From assembly GCA_943737045.1 (NCBI GenBank), contig CALSFV010000404.1, positions 141,185 to 205,184 of the forward strand: a stretch of DNA of 64,000 bases. The letters run 5' to 3'. The notes beneath the pieces are model-generated. The model had not been told where the DNA came from and did not search any database. It saw nothing but the letters and a program-made list of their open reading frames with translations. The stretch comes from Parapristionchus giblindavisi (taxonomy: Eukaryota; Nematoda; Chromadorea; Rhabditida; Diplogasteridae). The stretch's first letter is position 1. Each line of letters begins with the position of its first letter. Shown here piece by piece: positions 45,721-57,699 of the stretch. The translations under genes and the position numbers were made by a program.

Positions 45721-46643
45721 ATGGTAATGATTATTCATAAGAATGAATGAATATTTATTAATTGAAGGCTCTATCGTCAGAAGATCGTCAAAGTAAGTTA
45801 TCTTCCCTATTATCAAATGGATGGAAGATAACTGAAGGAAGAGATGCCATTCAGAAAATATTCATATTCAAAGATTTCAATGAGGTTTGTATTACTAATC
45901 TCTTACTCTATACATATTCATATTATAGGCTTTCGGTTTCATGACTCGAATTGCTCTGAAGGCTGACAAGATGGATCACCATCCTGAATGGTTCAATGTA
46001 TATAATAAGGTATCTTATATATTAATTATAGTCATATATCAATTATCTTTTTTTTTATCATTTATATGACCCTCTGCAAAATTTTTGTAGTTTGTTTACG
46101 CTCTCCCTCTCCCTCTCTCTCTCCCTCTCCCTCTCCCTCTCCCTCTCCCTCTCCCTCTCCCTCCCTCTTTCTCCCTCTCCCTCCCTCTCCCTCTCCCTCT
46201 CCCTCTCCCTCTCCCTTCCTCTCCCTCTCCCTCTCCCTCTCCCTTCCTCTCCCTCTCCCTTCCTCTCCCTCTCCCTCTCCCTCTCCCTTCCTCTCCCTCT
46301 CCCTTCCTCTCCCTCTCCCTCTTCCTCTCCCTCTCCCTCTCTCTCCCTCTCCCTCTCTCTCCCTCTCTCTCCCTCTCCCTCTCCCTCCCTTTCATCCGTC
46401 TACAATTGAACTGTTTCCTTCACCTTTTATTTCCAGTCAAATGATCTCACAAGAATAAATGTCACATGCAAAAGAACCACAGATAAGAATAGAAGTATGA
46501 CCTTCTATTCAATAAATCAATCGATAGATCATTGAATGAATAGATATATTAAGGTGGATATAACTCTATCAACACATGATGTAAATGGATTATCTCAACG
46601 TGATATAACATTGGCTACATTTATTGATTCTCTATCGAAATAG
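45721..46643 (+). CDS. PCBD1: Pterin-4a-carbinolamine dehydratase
   Basis: Dehydrates 4a-hydroxy-tetrahydrobiopterin in the BH4 recycling pathway used by aromatic amino-acid hydroxylases (family knowledge). The start codon alone forms the coding part of exon 1: ATG at 45721-45723 is followed at once by GTAATG. Exon 2 is 45768-45884 ([11 protein letters not shown] and [16 protein letters not shown]). Exon 3 is 45929-46009 ([20 protein letters not shown] and WFNVYNK, with the catalytic His pair). Exon 4 is 46554-46643 ([17 protein letters not shown]), ending TAG. The product of about 100 residues matches human PCBD1 throughout. The third intron (544 bp) is filled by a pyrimidine repeat. Confidence 0.96.
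46085..46392 (+). repeat. (CCCTCT)n pyrimidine array in PCBD intron 3
   Basis: About 300 bp of CCCTCT hexamers with interspersed CCCTTC and CTCTCT variants, all pyrimidine on the sense strand. The complementary hexamer AGAGGG makes up the long arrays at 55.9-60.1 kb. Confidence 0.97.
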
Positions 46644-47087
46644 TTGTATTATAATGAAGATAAAGATATTCATTTGATTCATTGTATACATTGAATGGAT
46701 TCATTCATATATACTCATCCTTCTAATCTCTTCATCTAAATGGTCTCATATTTCGTATCATTTCTCCATTCCATTCCATTTGACTTTATCATGGAATGAA
46801 TGCTGATGCAGTCTCTTCTTTATCTCTCTCATCCTTGTACAATGACACTTCTCACTTTCTCTTTCATTCACATATTCAATTACTCTTCATTCTCTTCATT
46901 CTGTTAACATTCACATTATCTATTTCATTATCTTTTAATGTTATTACAGTATCCATTGTAGTCTATATATTATTTGTATCCGTTTACTTTGTCTATCTCT
47001 CATAATATTGACAATATCTTGAATCTCCAATACAATTGTATATACAATATTCGTCTTATATCATATTGATCTATACTTTAGTATTAT
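46644..47087. other. Intergenic region PCBD / secreted protein gene
   Basis: 444 bp, AT- and pyrimidine-rich, between the PCBD stop and the next start codon. One hydrophobic open frame (46796-47005) looks like a composition artefact. No feature supported. Confidence 0.4.
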
Positions 47088-48169
47088 CAATGAGACTATT
47101 CATTCTTCTATTCCCTATCATCATTCTTGTATCATCTAACAGATGGAATGATTATGATGTATTATCAGCCCATCATGGAATCATGAAGGTGCTCCCTTGG
47201 ACTACTCAGGTAAACTACAGTATACCTTATTTACAGTATCCAACCTTATCTGATTTTAGGAATTATCATTTGTTTCGCAATTACATTCACGAGGAGATTA
47301 TCATAGTCTAATGAGAATTGTCAAGGTAATCAATCAATATGAATATCTACAGAATACCAATAATCGTTGAAGGATAAACTTATCGATTCGGATATATCAG
47401 ACAGTGCTAGAAGGAGGATAGAGAGATTTCTTGTAGAGAAGAGGCCACCGAAAGTATTCCAAAATCTTTTCAATGAAAAAGAAAAGAATGAGGTTTGTCT
47501 AAATACTTCCATATAATATTTGATTGAATATATCATTTCGATATAGATATATACTGTATCTTTTCTATCAATCAATATATTTATCTCCTTATTCCTCCTT
47601 TTTTTTTGCTTAATCAACATTCTTCTTTCATAGAAACTATCATCGAAATGAATGATAAATATAGATATATTGGATTGATTATAATTATATTATTATTATT
47701 ATTCATTGTAGATTGATATATTTCATTCACGAGGAGATGTTTCTGATGTACTATCTATATGGAAGAAAGCAATAGATCGATTACCTCATAATCTTCCTTT
47801 TGTTATATATGAATATATCACTTCTTCTAATACTGAATAGATACATTTATATGTATTTGTCCTACTATTTATGTATAGTACTAGTCTTATCTAGTAGATT
47901 ATCCATTTATTCATTCATTCATTCATTCATTCAAGACCTTGTATATTCCATTCCCTCTATATATTATCTCATTTTGCAAATATTGTACATCATTTTCCCG
48001 ATTGAGCTTTATATTCTTTAATCGATATCAATCGATATCAATCGATATCTAACATCTACTTGATCTCTTTCTATTATGTCATTTCATTTTTTCTTACAAA
48101 TAATTTTTATTTATTTCTTAGAAAAGAAAGAAACATTTGTTGAGCAATGAAGACGGAGTTCGACCATAA
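47088..48169 (+). CDS. Small secreted protein with internal HSRGD duplication, unrecognised
   Basis: Exon 1 (47088-47210) encodes a signal peptide, MRLFILLFPIIILVSS, then RWNDYDVLSAHHG. Exon 2 (about 47260-47326) encodes ELSFVSQLHSRGDYHSLMRI. Exon 3 (about 47370-47492) encodes DKLIDSDISDSARRRIERFL and a basic/acidic helix. Exon 4 (from 47713) encodes IDIFHSRGDVSDVLSIWKKA. The last exon begins near 48121 and ends KRKKHLLSNEDGVRP at 48169 if the donor in CCTTTT|GTTATA is used; other splices are possible. The motif [LF]HSRGD...[SL]..I.KKAID occurs twice, suggesting two related alpha-helical units. A mature protein of about 130 residues, probably extracellular, resembles small nematode secreted helical proteins in layout, but I cannot assign a family. 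Confidence 0.65.
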
Positions 48170-48420
48170 TTCAAATATATAATTGATATGTAAAATAAAA
48201 TAAGTAAACTAATCTAAACAATCTAATTCTATATCTAAATGCGTTCTTAATTATATCTATGTAATAGTTATGGAATAGATATTATATATAATATGAAAGA
48301 ATGAATGAGATGGATATGAAATGGGATGGAAGTGGTAATAGAAAAAGAGAATGAATTGAGATCTACCCGAAGGAATTGAATCGATTATGATTATCTATAT
48401 TAAAATGATTGATGAATTCA

Positions 48421-48944
48421 TTAGAATCGATAACAATTTCCAGATCCAGAAGTAGTTAAAGTACCAAGAAGGGCAGGGGCAATGGTTATATCTCCAGATA
48501 CATATAGTCCATGCTCTACTATCATTATCTGTAATTATATATTCATTAATGTTATATTAACTATTCCTCATTCTTTAATATTTTATTACATTATGAGATG
48601 TGTTATAGTGTAAAAAAAGATAATTTAATAAAGATATTAATTTATAAATAAATACCTGAGGATTATATAATGTGACAGGAAGTGCTGGAGATTGTGATAT
48701 ATTAATTGGTATTCCCTTTTGCAACGCGTCATTTGCCAACTAAAATATTAAAATTTCATACATACTTATTTTGTTATTCAAAATTTTTGTTTTAACAATA
48801 TTTAAAAAAAATGCAATAAAAAATGATATGAAATAATACCTTAGTAATGAGTTCCTTTCCGAGGGTTCCTAAGTTATCCAAAGCATCTTGGGGTAAACCA
48901 AGTTGTCCCGTATGATCATTCAATTTAAGTAATGTTATTTCTCC

Positions 48945-49003
<59 letters not shown>

Positions 49004-51951
49004 TATTAATGTTTATGATCCATACCATTCCAAATAGTTTATTTCCTCTCATTTGAAGGACGATATTGATTTGAGCTGTGATTGTAATGGTTCCCACCTT
49101 TAAAAGAGATTTGTTTAACTAAAATGGATTACTCTTTTACTGTATGTGATGATACAATTCCAAAACATACTATTCTAAGAATTCAGTTCGATAAAACACC
49201 TTGTGGATACCATTATTTATTTGGTTTTCAAACAAATCTTTTTTTTCCGGTGATTTTTTTTGGAAAATTTCAGAAAGGAGACAACTCAAAATTTTGAAAA
49301 ATTGATGATAAATTCGGTGAGAATCTGAGAATTCTTTCTCTCTCGTTTTTAATCATTTAAATTCTTTTATTTGAAAACATGATAATATGGATATTTGCGA
49401 ATGACAAAATTTATTCTCAAGTATTCTTATTTCGTCGAAATTTCGCATACCGACAATGCGCTATTTTAGATTTCTTTTCGGTTTTTTCTCCGGATTTAAA
49501 AACAAAATTTTCGAAATATTTTTGTCCAGCAATACTCGGAATGACCTCTTCACTTCACTTTAGTTGAACAAATAACTAGAAAAGAAATTTTTTTTAATCC
49601 CCAAGAATGACTTTTGGATGCTTATTACGAATAAGTTTACAGAACCTACCTAATCGACCTGAGTTTCGACAAAATTGATATTGAAATTTAGTGATTTCCT
49701 ACATAAGCCTCACACCCCCGGATTTGCGTGGTCAGACAGAAGTCAATAATATTTATTCATTTCTATGTCTTTCAGGTTTATCTGAGTTAGTTTTTCTCAA
49801 GAAAGTGAGATAAAAATGATACTTCATTTCTATTCTTGTAATGAAGCGAAATAATACGTTCTCGTGTGGTTCATCAACGATGGATGGAAATAAAAACTAT
49901 GGACTAATAAGTATCGAGAAATAATTCATTTCATATGATGACTTGAGATCCCCCTTGTAAATAACACGATTATTCACCTATACCATTCGCTCCTAACATG
50001 GGAATGGTGTGAACTCACATTTCCCGATTTTCACGAAAGTTGCAGGGAATACTAACTCGAATACGCTGATTCCAAATCTGCATTAAAAACCTGCGAAATG
50101 TTTTCTGAAGCGAGTTATAGCCCGGAAAAGAGCGATTTTTCTACTTTTCAAGCCATTTTCAGCGGATTTATCAGCTTTTTTTCTCCATTCAATGTGAATT
50201 TTATCGCTCTTCTTTTCTCTTATATTCTCGCTCAAATCCTAACTGCAGCATTTTAAGGTGGTATGATGTTTTGCTCGTATTCCGGAAGGGGCTGGTTCGA
50301 TTCCCCGGCAGTGAACTTCTTTTTCTGATTCATGGGTGATAAAATTTTTTAAATGACAAAAGATCCCTCCGGAATACCAACAAAACATCGTAAGCCTTGA
50401 TTACGATGCAGCTTGGAGTGGAAAAAGACGATTATGATCATATTGCTCAGGAAAATCAGCTGAACAATCATTTGAAACATTAAAAAAATCTCTTTTCGTC
50501 GAACTATAACTCGCTCCAGAAAAAATTTCGCAGGTTTTTAAAGCAGATTTGAAATCAGCGCAGTCGATTTACTAAACCCTGCAATTTTCGTAAAAATCGG
50601 GATATGTGAGTTCACACCATTCCCATGTAAACAAATTCAAAATGTGAAATATAATTCTTTGTGACGGCATTCCAAAATTATTTGTCCACTCAAATCATTT
50701 GGAAACGATCGCGTTTTCTTTTTTTTTTATTTATTTTTCTTTTTTTGATATTTTTTGCCGTTTCTTCCTAATTAGTCTAATTAGAGTAGATGAATTAATA
50801 CCTTTGTAGTTGTTCCATCAATGAAGATATCAGCATCAGCTATTAAATCGATCATTGCTGTTCCTATTGATTTATTGATTGATTGATATATTGATTGATT
50901 GAATATAGTATACTAACCTCCTTTGATTTGTGATAGAATGATAGAAGGAGCACGGATGGTATGCATTTGAATAGCTATCTTTTTATTAGGATATTTCTCC
51001 CTTACAGATGGAAGAATATCTCCGAAACAAATACCAAGATCAGATAATGATTCTCCTCCAGCTAAATCCTTCAATTAATCCATAATTACATATCATATTG
51101 AATTATTGATTACTTGTCTTCTAATTCTCTTATCATTAGTATTAGCAGCTCTCTTCGTTCTATGAGTAAGTAAATGACGTAGATGACGTCTCTTTAGTCT
51201 ATAATTATATTGTTTAATTCATTGATTATCAATGAATAATATGAACTTCTTCTTTCTAGCTTCTTCATCTAATTCAACCGGAGTAGAATCAATATCATCT
51301 TCATCTTCACTACAAGTTGTCTTAAGAAGTTCACCAATCTTTGGAGTTTCAGGACCAATTCGGAATGAAAGGAATCCTTTTCTATAAATATTATTCATAT
51401 TGATATGATATAAATATTTGATACCTATGCATCCAATAGAATAATGAATTGAGTGTATAATCAGATACAATCGCTTCAATCATATGATTATCATAAGGAG
51501 TAGGAAACATTGTTGGGAAAGGACCAAATGGAGTTCCTCCTTGACCACCTACATATATCATATAGTATACAGAATATATTGATTCAATTTAATACCAGGA
51601 GAGAATTCTCCAGTCAAATCAATAGTAAAATCATTAGATGTAGCATATGTATTCATGAGTTGAATGGAAAGGAACATATCATTCAATTTAGCCTGATATC
51701 GATTTATTGATTAGATAAGAATATAAATGATATAAACTGACTAGATTTAGATTTTGTGCTAAATCTTTGATGAAACCAGCAGGATCATCTGCTGAAGTAG
51801 AACATTGTGAACATAAAGAAGATACAGCAGGGGAAGGTTGAAGATGAGGAATTCCAGATGATGGATGGGGAATTACCAATTGCTAGAATTAAATTAATAA
51901 TATTAATAGATGTACAAGCATAGGTTTGCACGCATTTTAAAAGTATTTAAA

Positions 51952-52024
<73 letters not shown>

Positions 52025-54442
52025 GGTTAGCTATATGAATGATATGAATGATATACCTGAGGTACAACTCCTCGAGAACGAACAATCTTAGATGAAGGAG
52101 CTAATCTTCGTTCAATTATTCTATTAGGAAGAATATTTTGTTCTCGTAGAAGTACAATCTCAGTTGAACGTTTTTGTCTCTGAATAGATGTATAATGGAA
52201 TGATATCATTATAAATACTTACAATTTGAGGAATATGAGAAACGAGAGATGATCTTCTTTTCGATAATCCTTCCACATTTGAGACCTACAAAATATATTT
52301 TTGAATTAGAAATTTTAAAGAAAAAAGTCAATTGCTTGAATTTAAAAAAACTTGAATAAAAATAATTTAAAAAAAGAATATATCATAGAGCATGATGATA
52401 AATAAATATCTTACATTTGGTAAAACTCTCACTGGAGTTGAGAGAGATCTTCTTACAGGAGTTCCATTAGATTTTACAATTGGAAGATGCTAAGATAGTA
52501 TTAAGTTAACTTGAATAAGTTAATCGGATTGAAAGCTTTCACACTGATGGCAAACTCTCTCATATTTGAGATACAGGTTATATAAGATGCCACAATTAGA
52601 GAAACGTTATCTCATATATGAGATAACTTAGTTAGCTTACTCCAGTTCCCGTTACTATCACGAGAGAGAGAGAGTACTATTTAACGTGTCCTTTTGAGAG
52701 AGTTAGGAGTAAGCTAACCTTTCTCTATGGTAGCACTGACAGACATCCATCCATTCATTCTATTCTATCAAAACTATTCAATTGAATGATGTATAAAGCA
52801 ATATAATATAGATAAAGTGTTAAGTGTGAGTAAATGGATAAGCATATAAACGAACAGTTAGTGAAGAGTAAGTATAAGCTGGTCTTCTTCTATATATGTC
52901 ATATACCTCAAGAGGTTTAGGAATACCAATTGAACGTTCATTTAGATATCGAGTTCCATTTGTACCTACATATTATACATCAATCAATCAATAAATCAAT
53001 ATCTTCTTCATTATTGTATATGGTTCATATAGATATTGATACCTCCATAAGCTCCAGTAGGTATTTGTGGAGCTCCAACTTGAGATGAAGATGTAACTAC
53101 AGTAGATTTAATACCACATTGTTGTTCACACTGAAGATAACATCATTTCTACATGGTTCTCTTTTCATATTTTAATCATTTAAATATATGTAAAGTAAGT
53201 AAAATGTGTATCTCTTACAAATTGTGGATTAGGTTTTGATGGGGAAGCTGATAAAGCTCCACCAGCCAATTGAGCCAATTGAGTCAATGCAATTGCTTGA
53301 GGGATTGCTGATGCTTTACTATTGATCTATAATATATCATCCTTTCATATATCTATTCATCATTTAATCATTTGATCTTCAATATATAATATGATAGATG
53401 ATAATAAACCTGTTCATTAACAATCTTCGGTAGCATTTGACATAATTGACCAGGCAACATACTCTTCACTTTATCTGATATTTGTCTCTGAAATGTCAAA
53501 TATCTTTAAATAAAAAATCTTTTTTAATCAGAAAAATTGTATGTAAAAAGATTACTCTGAAGAATGAATTAGCAATTTGTCCAACAAATCCTCCATTTTC
53601 AATACAAACATCAACATATTCAATATGGGCTGAACATGAAACAACACGAATATATGGACCATTTGGACCTCTTTCTATTTTTACTTCTACTGTTAATGAT
53701 ACCTACAATATTATTCATTATTATTAAATGAGAATGAATGAAAGATACTCCATGAATATTAATTTGTGCAACACCGGTCACTGCAATGGGAAAAAGTACT
53801 TTTATTTCTCCTCCAAGATTACCAGTTACTCTATAATTAATCTATTCATTACTTCCATATACTTCAATATATTCATACCCAACATCAAGATTTTGTACTT
53901 GTAATACTAAACAATTTGGTGCCTTGGGGAATACAACAACTCTTTGAGGACAACGATATCTTGATACATAAGCATTATATAGAACAATACATCCATCTAT
54001 CTGAAATATATTTAATATATTATTATCTTATTAATTCGTTTAAGGGACACACTGAGCCAATTTGAAACACTCTGCTCTGGCCAAACTCTCTCACTTTCTT
54101 AGTTTGAGATATTGCGTGGCCATAGCAGATAGTCAAATTAGCTTGGGCGTGTCTTTAAAAGGGATGATGTATTAATTGAAATGAGTAATGCGACCTCTAA
54201 TGATTGAATCAAATTGAATCATTTAATATAATAGTTATTGTAAGAGTTATAGATAATGTACAATTCAACCATTTACATAATCTTATTCATTTATTCATAT
54301 TATTATATTTCATTTGAAGGTTAAAAAAGAAGAGTTCTTATTCATTGGATAACTTTATCTTTTGTATTCCATCATAAACATTGCCCTTGGTCTCTTTCAT
54401 TCATTTCATTCCCTTACAAAGAGATAGATAGATAGATATGAG

Positions 54443-54534
<92 letters not shown>

Positions 54535-55667
54535 GTACTATAAATGCCATTGATAGAATGCACTTTCACCCTTTTCCTATTCCACTTTCTCTTTTTCTCA
54601 ATCACCTTTCTTCACAACCAATGTATATCTTCTTCTTCTTCAATAGTCTAAACCGGATCCATGTACAGTCATCACCCTTTGCCTCTAAGATCATCCTATA
54701 CAATAAGGACCTGTATAAAGTATTCTAACCATAGGCTGAGTAGATTGAGTAATATCAGGAAGTCGAGCTCTTTGTATCTCCTTATTTAATAATTCTCCTA
54801 CTAATTGACTAGCATATTGGAATAATCTTGAATTGACTCTAGCCCTGATTCCAGGATATCCTCTAGTTCCTCCTAATAGAATTGGATTGAAATCAGGACC
54901 ACATCCTGGTCCAATACATCTAAATATTGATTCATTTCATATGATTGATTGAATGAATGAATGAATGAATGAATGAATAAATGAATGAATGATCAAGAAT
55001 CACGTCAACAACATTACATCTACACTATTATTCACTCACAATCCTATTTCAGTTCATCATTCAATTAATGATCAATAAACTTCCCTATTATTCAATTGAT
55101 GATCAATAAAGTACAGAATGAATGAATAAAGTATGATACCCTCCTCCAATAGGTCCTCTTCCACCACTATTATATGGTATAACAGAATTAGATGGTGATC
55201 CAGCATGGGGAATTCCTCCCGACGATACTAAACCTATCCAAAATATAATGTTCTGAAATGAATCAATATTATCATTTCATATTGATTCATTCATTCATTA
55301 TCTTCCTATAGTATTCTTAATCTATGTACACTATATGTTTCATGTTAGAAATGATAAGAGTAATGCACTGTTACATTTGCCTTACGTGCCTACACCGTAA
55401 CCCCCTCCGCCGCCTGTCCTACGCGACGGAGGGGGTTACGGTGTAGACACGTAAGACAAATGTAACAGTGCATAACAGATAGATCTGCTCATTTGGAATG
55501 ACATTACAATAGAAATATTTGAGTGAGAGTTATTTCTTCAATATAAGACAATATGTTGAGATGATTATGAAAGATCGTTCATTGGACTATGTTTCCTATT
55601 ACACCAATGAGATATAATGTATATAGTAGATATTGAATATACTTACAATAAAGTGATGAAGATTCAT
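48421..55667 (-). CDS. BPI/LBP/CETP-family secreted lipid-binding protein
   Basis: Secreted two-domain lipid- or LPS-binding family (family knowledge). The signal peptide is split: exon 1 near 55650-55667 (MNLHHFI) joins NIIFWIGLVSSGG near 55240. The first BPI domain includes ARVNSRLFQYASQLVGELL (near 54830), VTGNLGGEI, VEVKIERGPNGPYIRVVSCS and CIENGGFVGQIANSFF (53560-53700), where two conserved cysteines sit. A long Ser/Pro/Arg-rich linker then follows (about 53300-51840, for example RRSSLVSHIPQ), longer than in vertebrate BPI. The second BPI domain runs from about 51700 to the end (ANTNDKRIRRQDLAGG, KIAIQMHTIRAPSIIL, LPVTLYNPQIMIVEHGLYVS), and the stop is TAA at 48421-48423. About 20 small exons. 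Introns hold a hairpin MITE (55364), a foldback (49997) and TA and GATA microsatellites. The start exon is chosen because it completes a hydrophobic signal sequence. Confidence 0.88.
48949..48999. repeat. (TA)n microsatellite
   Basis: About 25 TA dinucleotides in a BPI-like gene intron, just downstream of a coding exon on the minus strand. Confidence 0.97.
49997..50627. mobile_element. Foldback element, 631 bp, TAA target duplication, B-box-like loop
   Basis: Ends CATGGGAATGGTGTGAACTC and its complement, with TAA at 49994-49996 and 50628-50630. Inverted arms reach to GATGTTTTGCTCGTATTCCGG and its diverged complement near 50370-50395. The unique centre contains GGTTCGATTCC (50294-50304), an exact Pol III B-box consensus, with GGGGCTGGTTCGATTCCCC able to fold as a T-arm-like stem. 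It lies in a BPI-like gene intron. Confidence 0.88.
51955..52021. repeat. (TA)n microsatellite
   Basis: About 33 TA dinucleotides in a BPI-like gene intron. Confidence 0.97.
54056..54160. repeat. Imperfect hairpin, possible small MITE
   Basis: GCCAATTTG...TCTGCTCTGGCCA at the left pairs with TGGCCATAGCAG...CAAATTAGC at the right. It lies in a BPI-like gene intron. A related CACTGA...CAAACTCTCTCA phrase starts another irregular inverted repeat at about 52545-52730. No second clear copy or target duplication. Confidence 0.4.
54421..54533. repeat. (GATA)n microsatellite
   Basis: About 26 GATA tetramers with one interruption (ATATGAGA near 54437), in a BPI-like gene intron. Confidence 0.97.
55364..55472. 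mobile_element. MITE family B, second 109-bp copy
   Basis: TGCACTGTTACATTTGC ends with TAA on both sides (55361-55363, 55473-55475). Same length as 10856-10964, with scattered substitutions. It lies in intron 1 of the BPI-like gene. Confidence 0.87.
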
Positions 55668-55869
55668 TGAGATATCTTCAACACTTTGGATAGATTATAC
55701 CCCTGAATAGATGAATTGATATTATATGAAGATTAAGATAAATAGAGAGAATAATTATGAATAATATAATATATATAAATGGATATGAAGATATTGAGAA
55801 GACAAAGAAGAACAAGTAATTGTATATCTTATGTAACTATTATTAATGATGAAGAAGTCAGATATAATA

Positions 55870-56180
55870 GAGACAGAAGTAAAGAGGCAGAGGCAGAGGT
55901 AGAGGGAGAGGCAGAGGTAGAGGGAGAGACAGAGGGAAAAGAGAGAGGTAGAGAGAGGTAGAGAGAGGTAGAGAGAGGGAGAGGGAGAGGGAGAGGGAGA
56001 GGGAGAGGGAGAGGGAGAGGGAGAGGGAGAGGGAGAGGGAGAGGGAGAGGGAGAGGGAGAGGGAGAGGGAGAGGGAGAGGGAGAGGGAGAGAGAGGGAGA
56101 GGGAGAGGGAGAGGGAGAGGGAGAGGGAGAGGGAGAGGGAGAGGGAGAGGGAGAGGGAGAGGGAGAGGGAGAGGGAGAAA
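55870..56180. repeat. (GGGAGA)n array
   Basis: Irregular GAGGCA and GAGGTA units lead into about 200 bp of near-perfect GGGAGA hexamers (55975-56178). Confidence 0.98.
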
Positions 56181-56624
56181 GTCCTATTCTATAATTTCAC
56201 TTCCTTTCTTATACTTCTCACTTCATCTATTTTCTTTTCTTTCATTGTTCTATCAAATTCATATCTCGTTTTCATTTGTCTGCCAATGGAAGACAACTCT
56301 CATGAAGGAAGATAAAACTATCCAAGAGAGTAAAAAGACAATCGTCTCTCCTCTCTCTCTAAAGAGAAGAGGGGAGAGGAGGGGGGAGGGGGAGAGGAGG
56401 GGGGGGGAGAGTGAGAAGAATAAGGATGTAGAAGGGCATTCTCGTGTGAGTCATTACTAACAGGAATAGTTTACCCATAAGGTATAAAGAAGACAAAAGA
56501 GAAAAGATAGATGATACTAAGGGAGAAGAAGAAGTATACTACTATGGTCATGATGATACAGAATGAAGAGTACAATGGTTAATACTCTTTCTATTCAATA
56601 GACACTCAAGGCATTCTGACCGGT

Positions 56625-57186
56625 CGAGGCAGAGGGAGAGGAAGAGTAAGAGGAAGAGGGAGAGGGAGAGGGAGAGGGAGAGGCAGAGGGAGAGGAAGAG
56701 GAAGAGGCAGAGGGAGAGGAAGAGGCAGAGGGAGAGGCAGAGGGAGAGGAAGAGGGAGAGGAAGAGGCAGAGGGAGAGGAAGAGGAAGAGGCAGAGGGAG
56801 AGGAAGAGGAAGAGGCAGAGGGAGAGGAAGAGGCAGAGGGAGAGGAAGAGGAAGAGGCAGAGGGAGAGGAAGAGGCAGAGGGAGAGGAAGAGGCAGAGGG
56901 AGAGGAAGAGGAAGAGGAAGAGGCAGAGGGAGAGGAAGAGGAAGAGGCAGAGGGAGAGGAAGAGGAAGAGGAAGAGGAAGAGGGAGAGGAAGAGGCAGAG
57001 GGAGAGGAAGAGGAAGAGGCAGAGGGAGAGGAAGAGGAAGAGGGAGAGGAAGAGGAAGAGGCAGAGGGAGAGGAAGAGGAAGAGGGAGAGGAAGAGGAAG
57101 AGGCAGAGGGAGAGGAAGAGGCAGAGGGAGAGGGAGAGGGAGAGGAAGAGGCAGAGGGAGAGGAAGAGGCAGAGGGAGAGGGAGAG
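56625..57186. repeat. Composite AGGCAGAGGGAGAGGAAG repeat
   Basis: Built from three hexamers, AGGCAG, AGGGAG and AGGAAG, in varied order, almost pure purine except for C in AGGCAG. The open minus-strand frame through it (Leu/Ser/Cys/Phe only) is an artefact. Confidence 0.97.
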
Positions 57187-57699
57187 AAAAGTATAGTAAG
57201 AGAAGCTACAGATGACCTCTTTTACAAAGATAGAATGTTTCATTGAATAGAATATATTGATGAAGATTCATTCAGTATTAATTATCTCCATACATCCTTC
57301 ACTCAAATACAGTTGAAAGCTTAAGGTGAAGAGAGGAAGAGGTACAGAGGGAGAGAGAGGGAGAGAGAGAGAGAGAGGAAGAGGAAGAGAGAGAGGGAGA
57401 GAGGTAAAGGTAGAGAGGGAGAGGGAGAGATGGAGAGGTAGAGAGGGATAGGTAGAAAGGTATATATGGAGATGGTAAAATGAGTGAAAGATGCTAAGCG
57501 AGTTTCGCTCCTCTTAAGAATAGAGAAAATATTGAGAATTGAATGGAAAAGAATAAAGATTTATATAATAAATGAGAATAGAATTGATTCATTCATATAT
57601 ATTATTATTCATGAGAATGTTTATCATATTAGAGAATAAAGGAAGAAAGGAAATATAGAACTATTCTATAATAGAGTAGTTTCACTATGGCAAGAAGAG

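Noticed and set aside
46066..46458. Overlapping Ser/Pro/Leu frames in both directions
   Set aside because: They cover the CCCTCT array inside PCBD intron 3, between exons that clearly splice together.
56548..57243. 231-codon minus-strand open frame of mostly Leu, Ser, Cys and Phe
   Set aside because: It is a translation of a purine hexamer repeat; no sequence complexity, splice context or homology.
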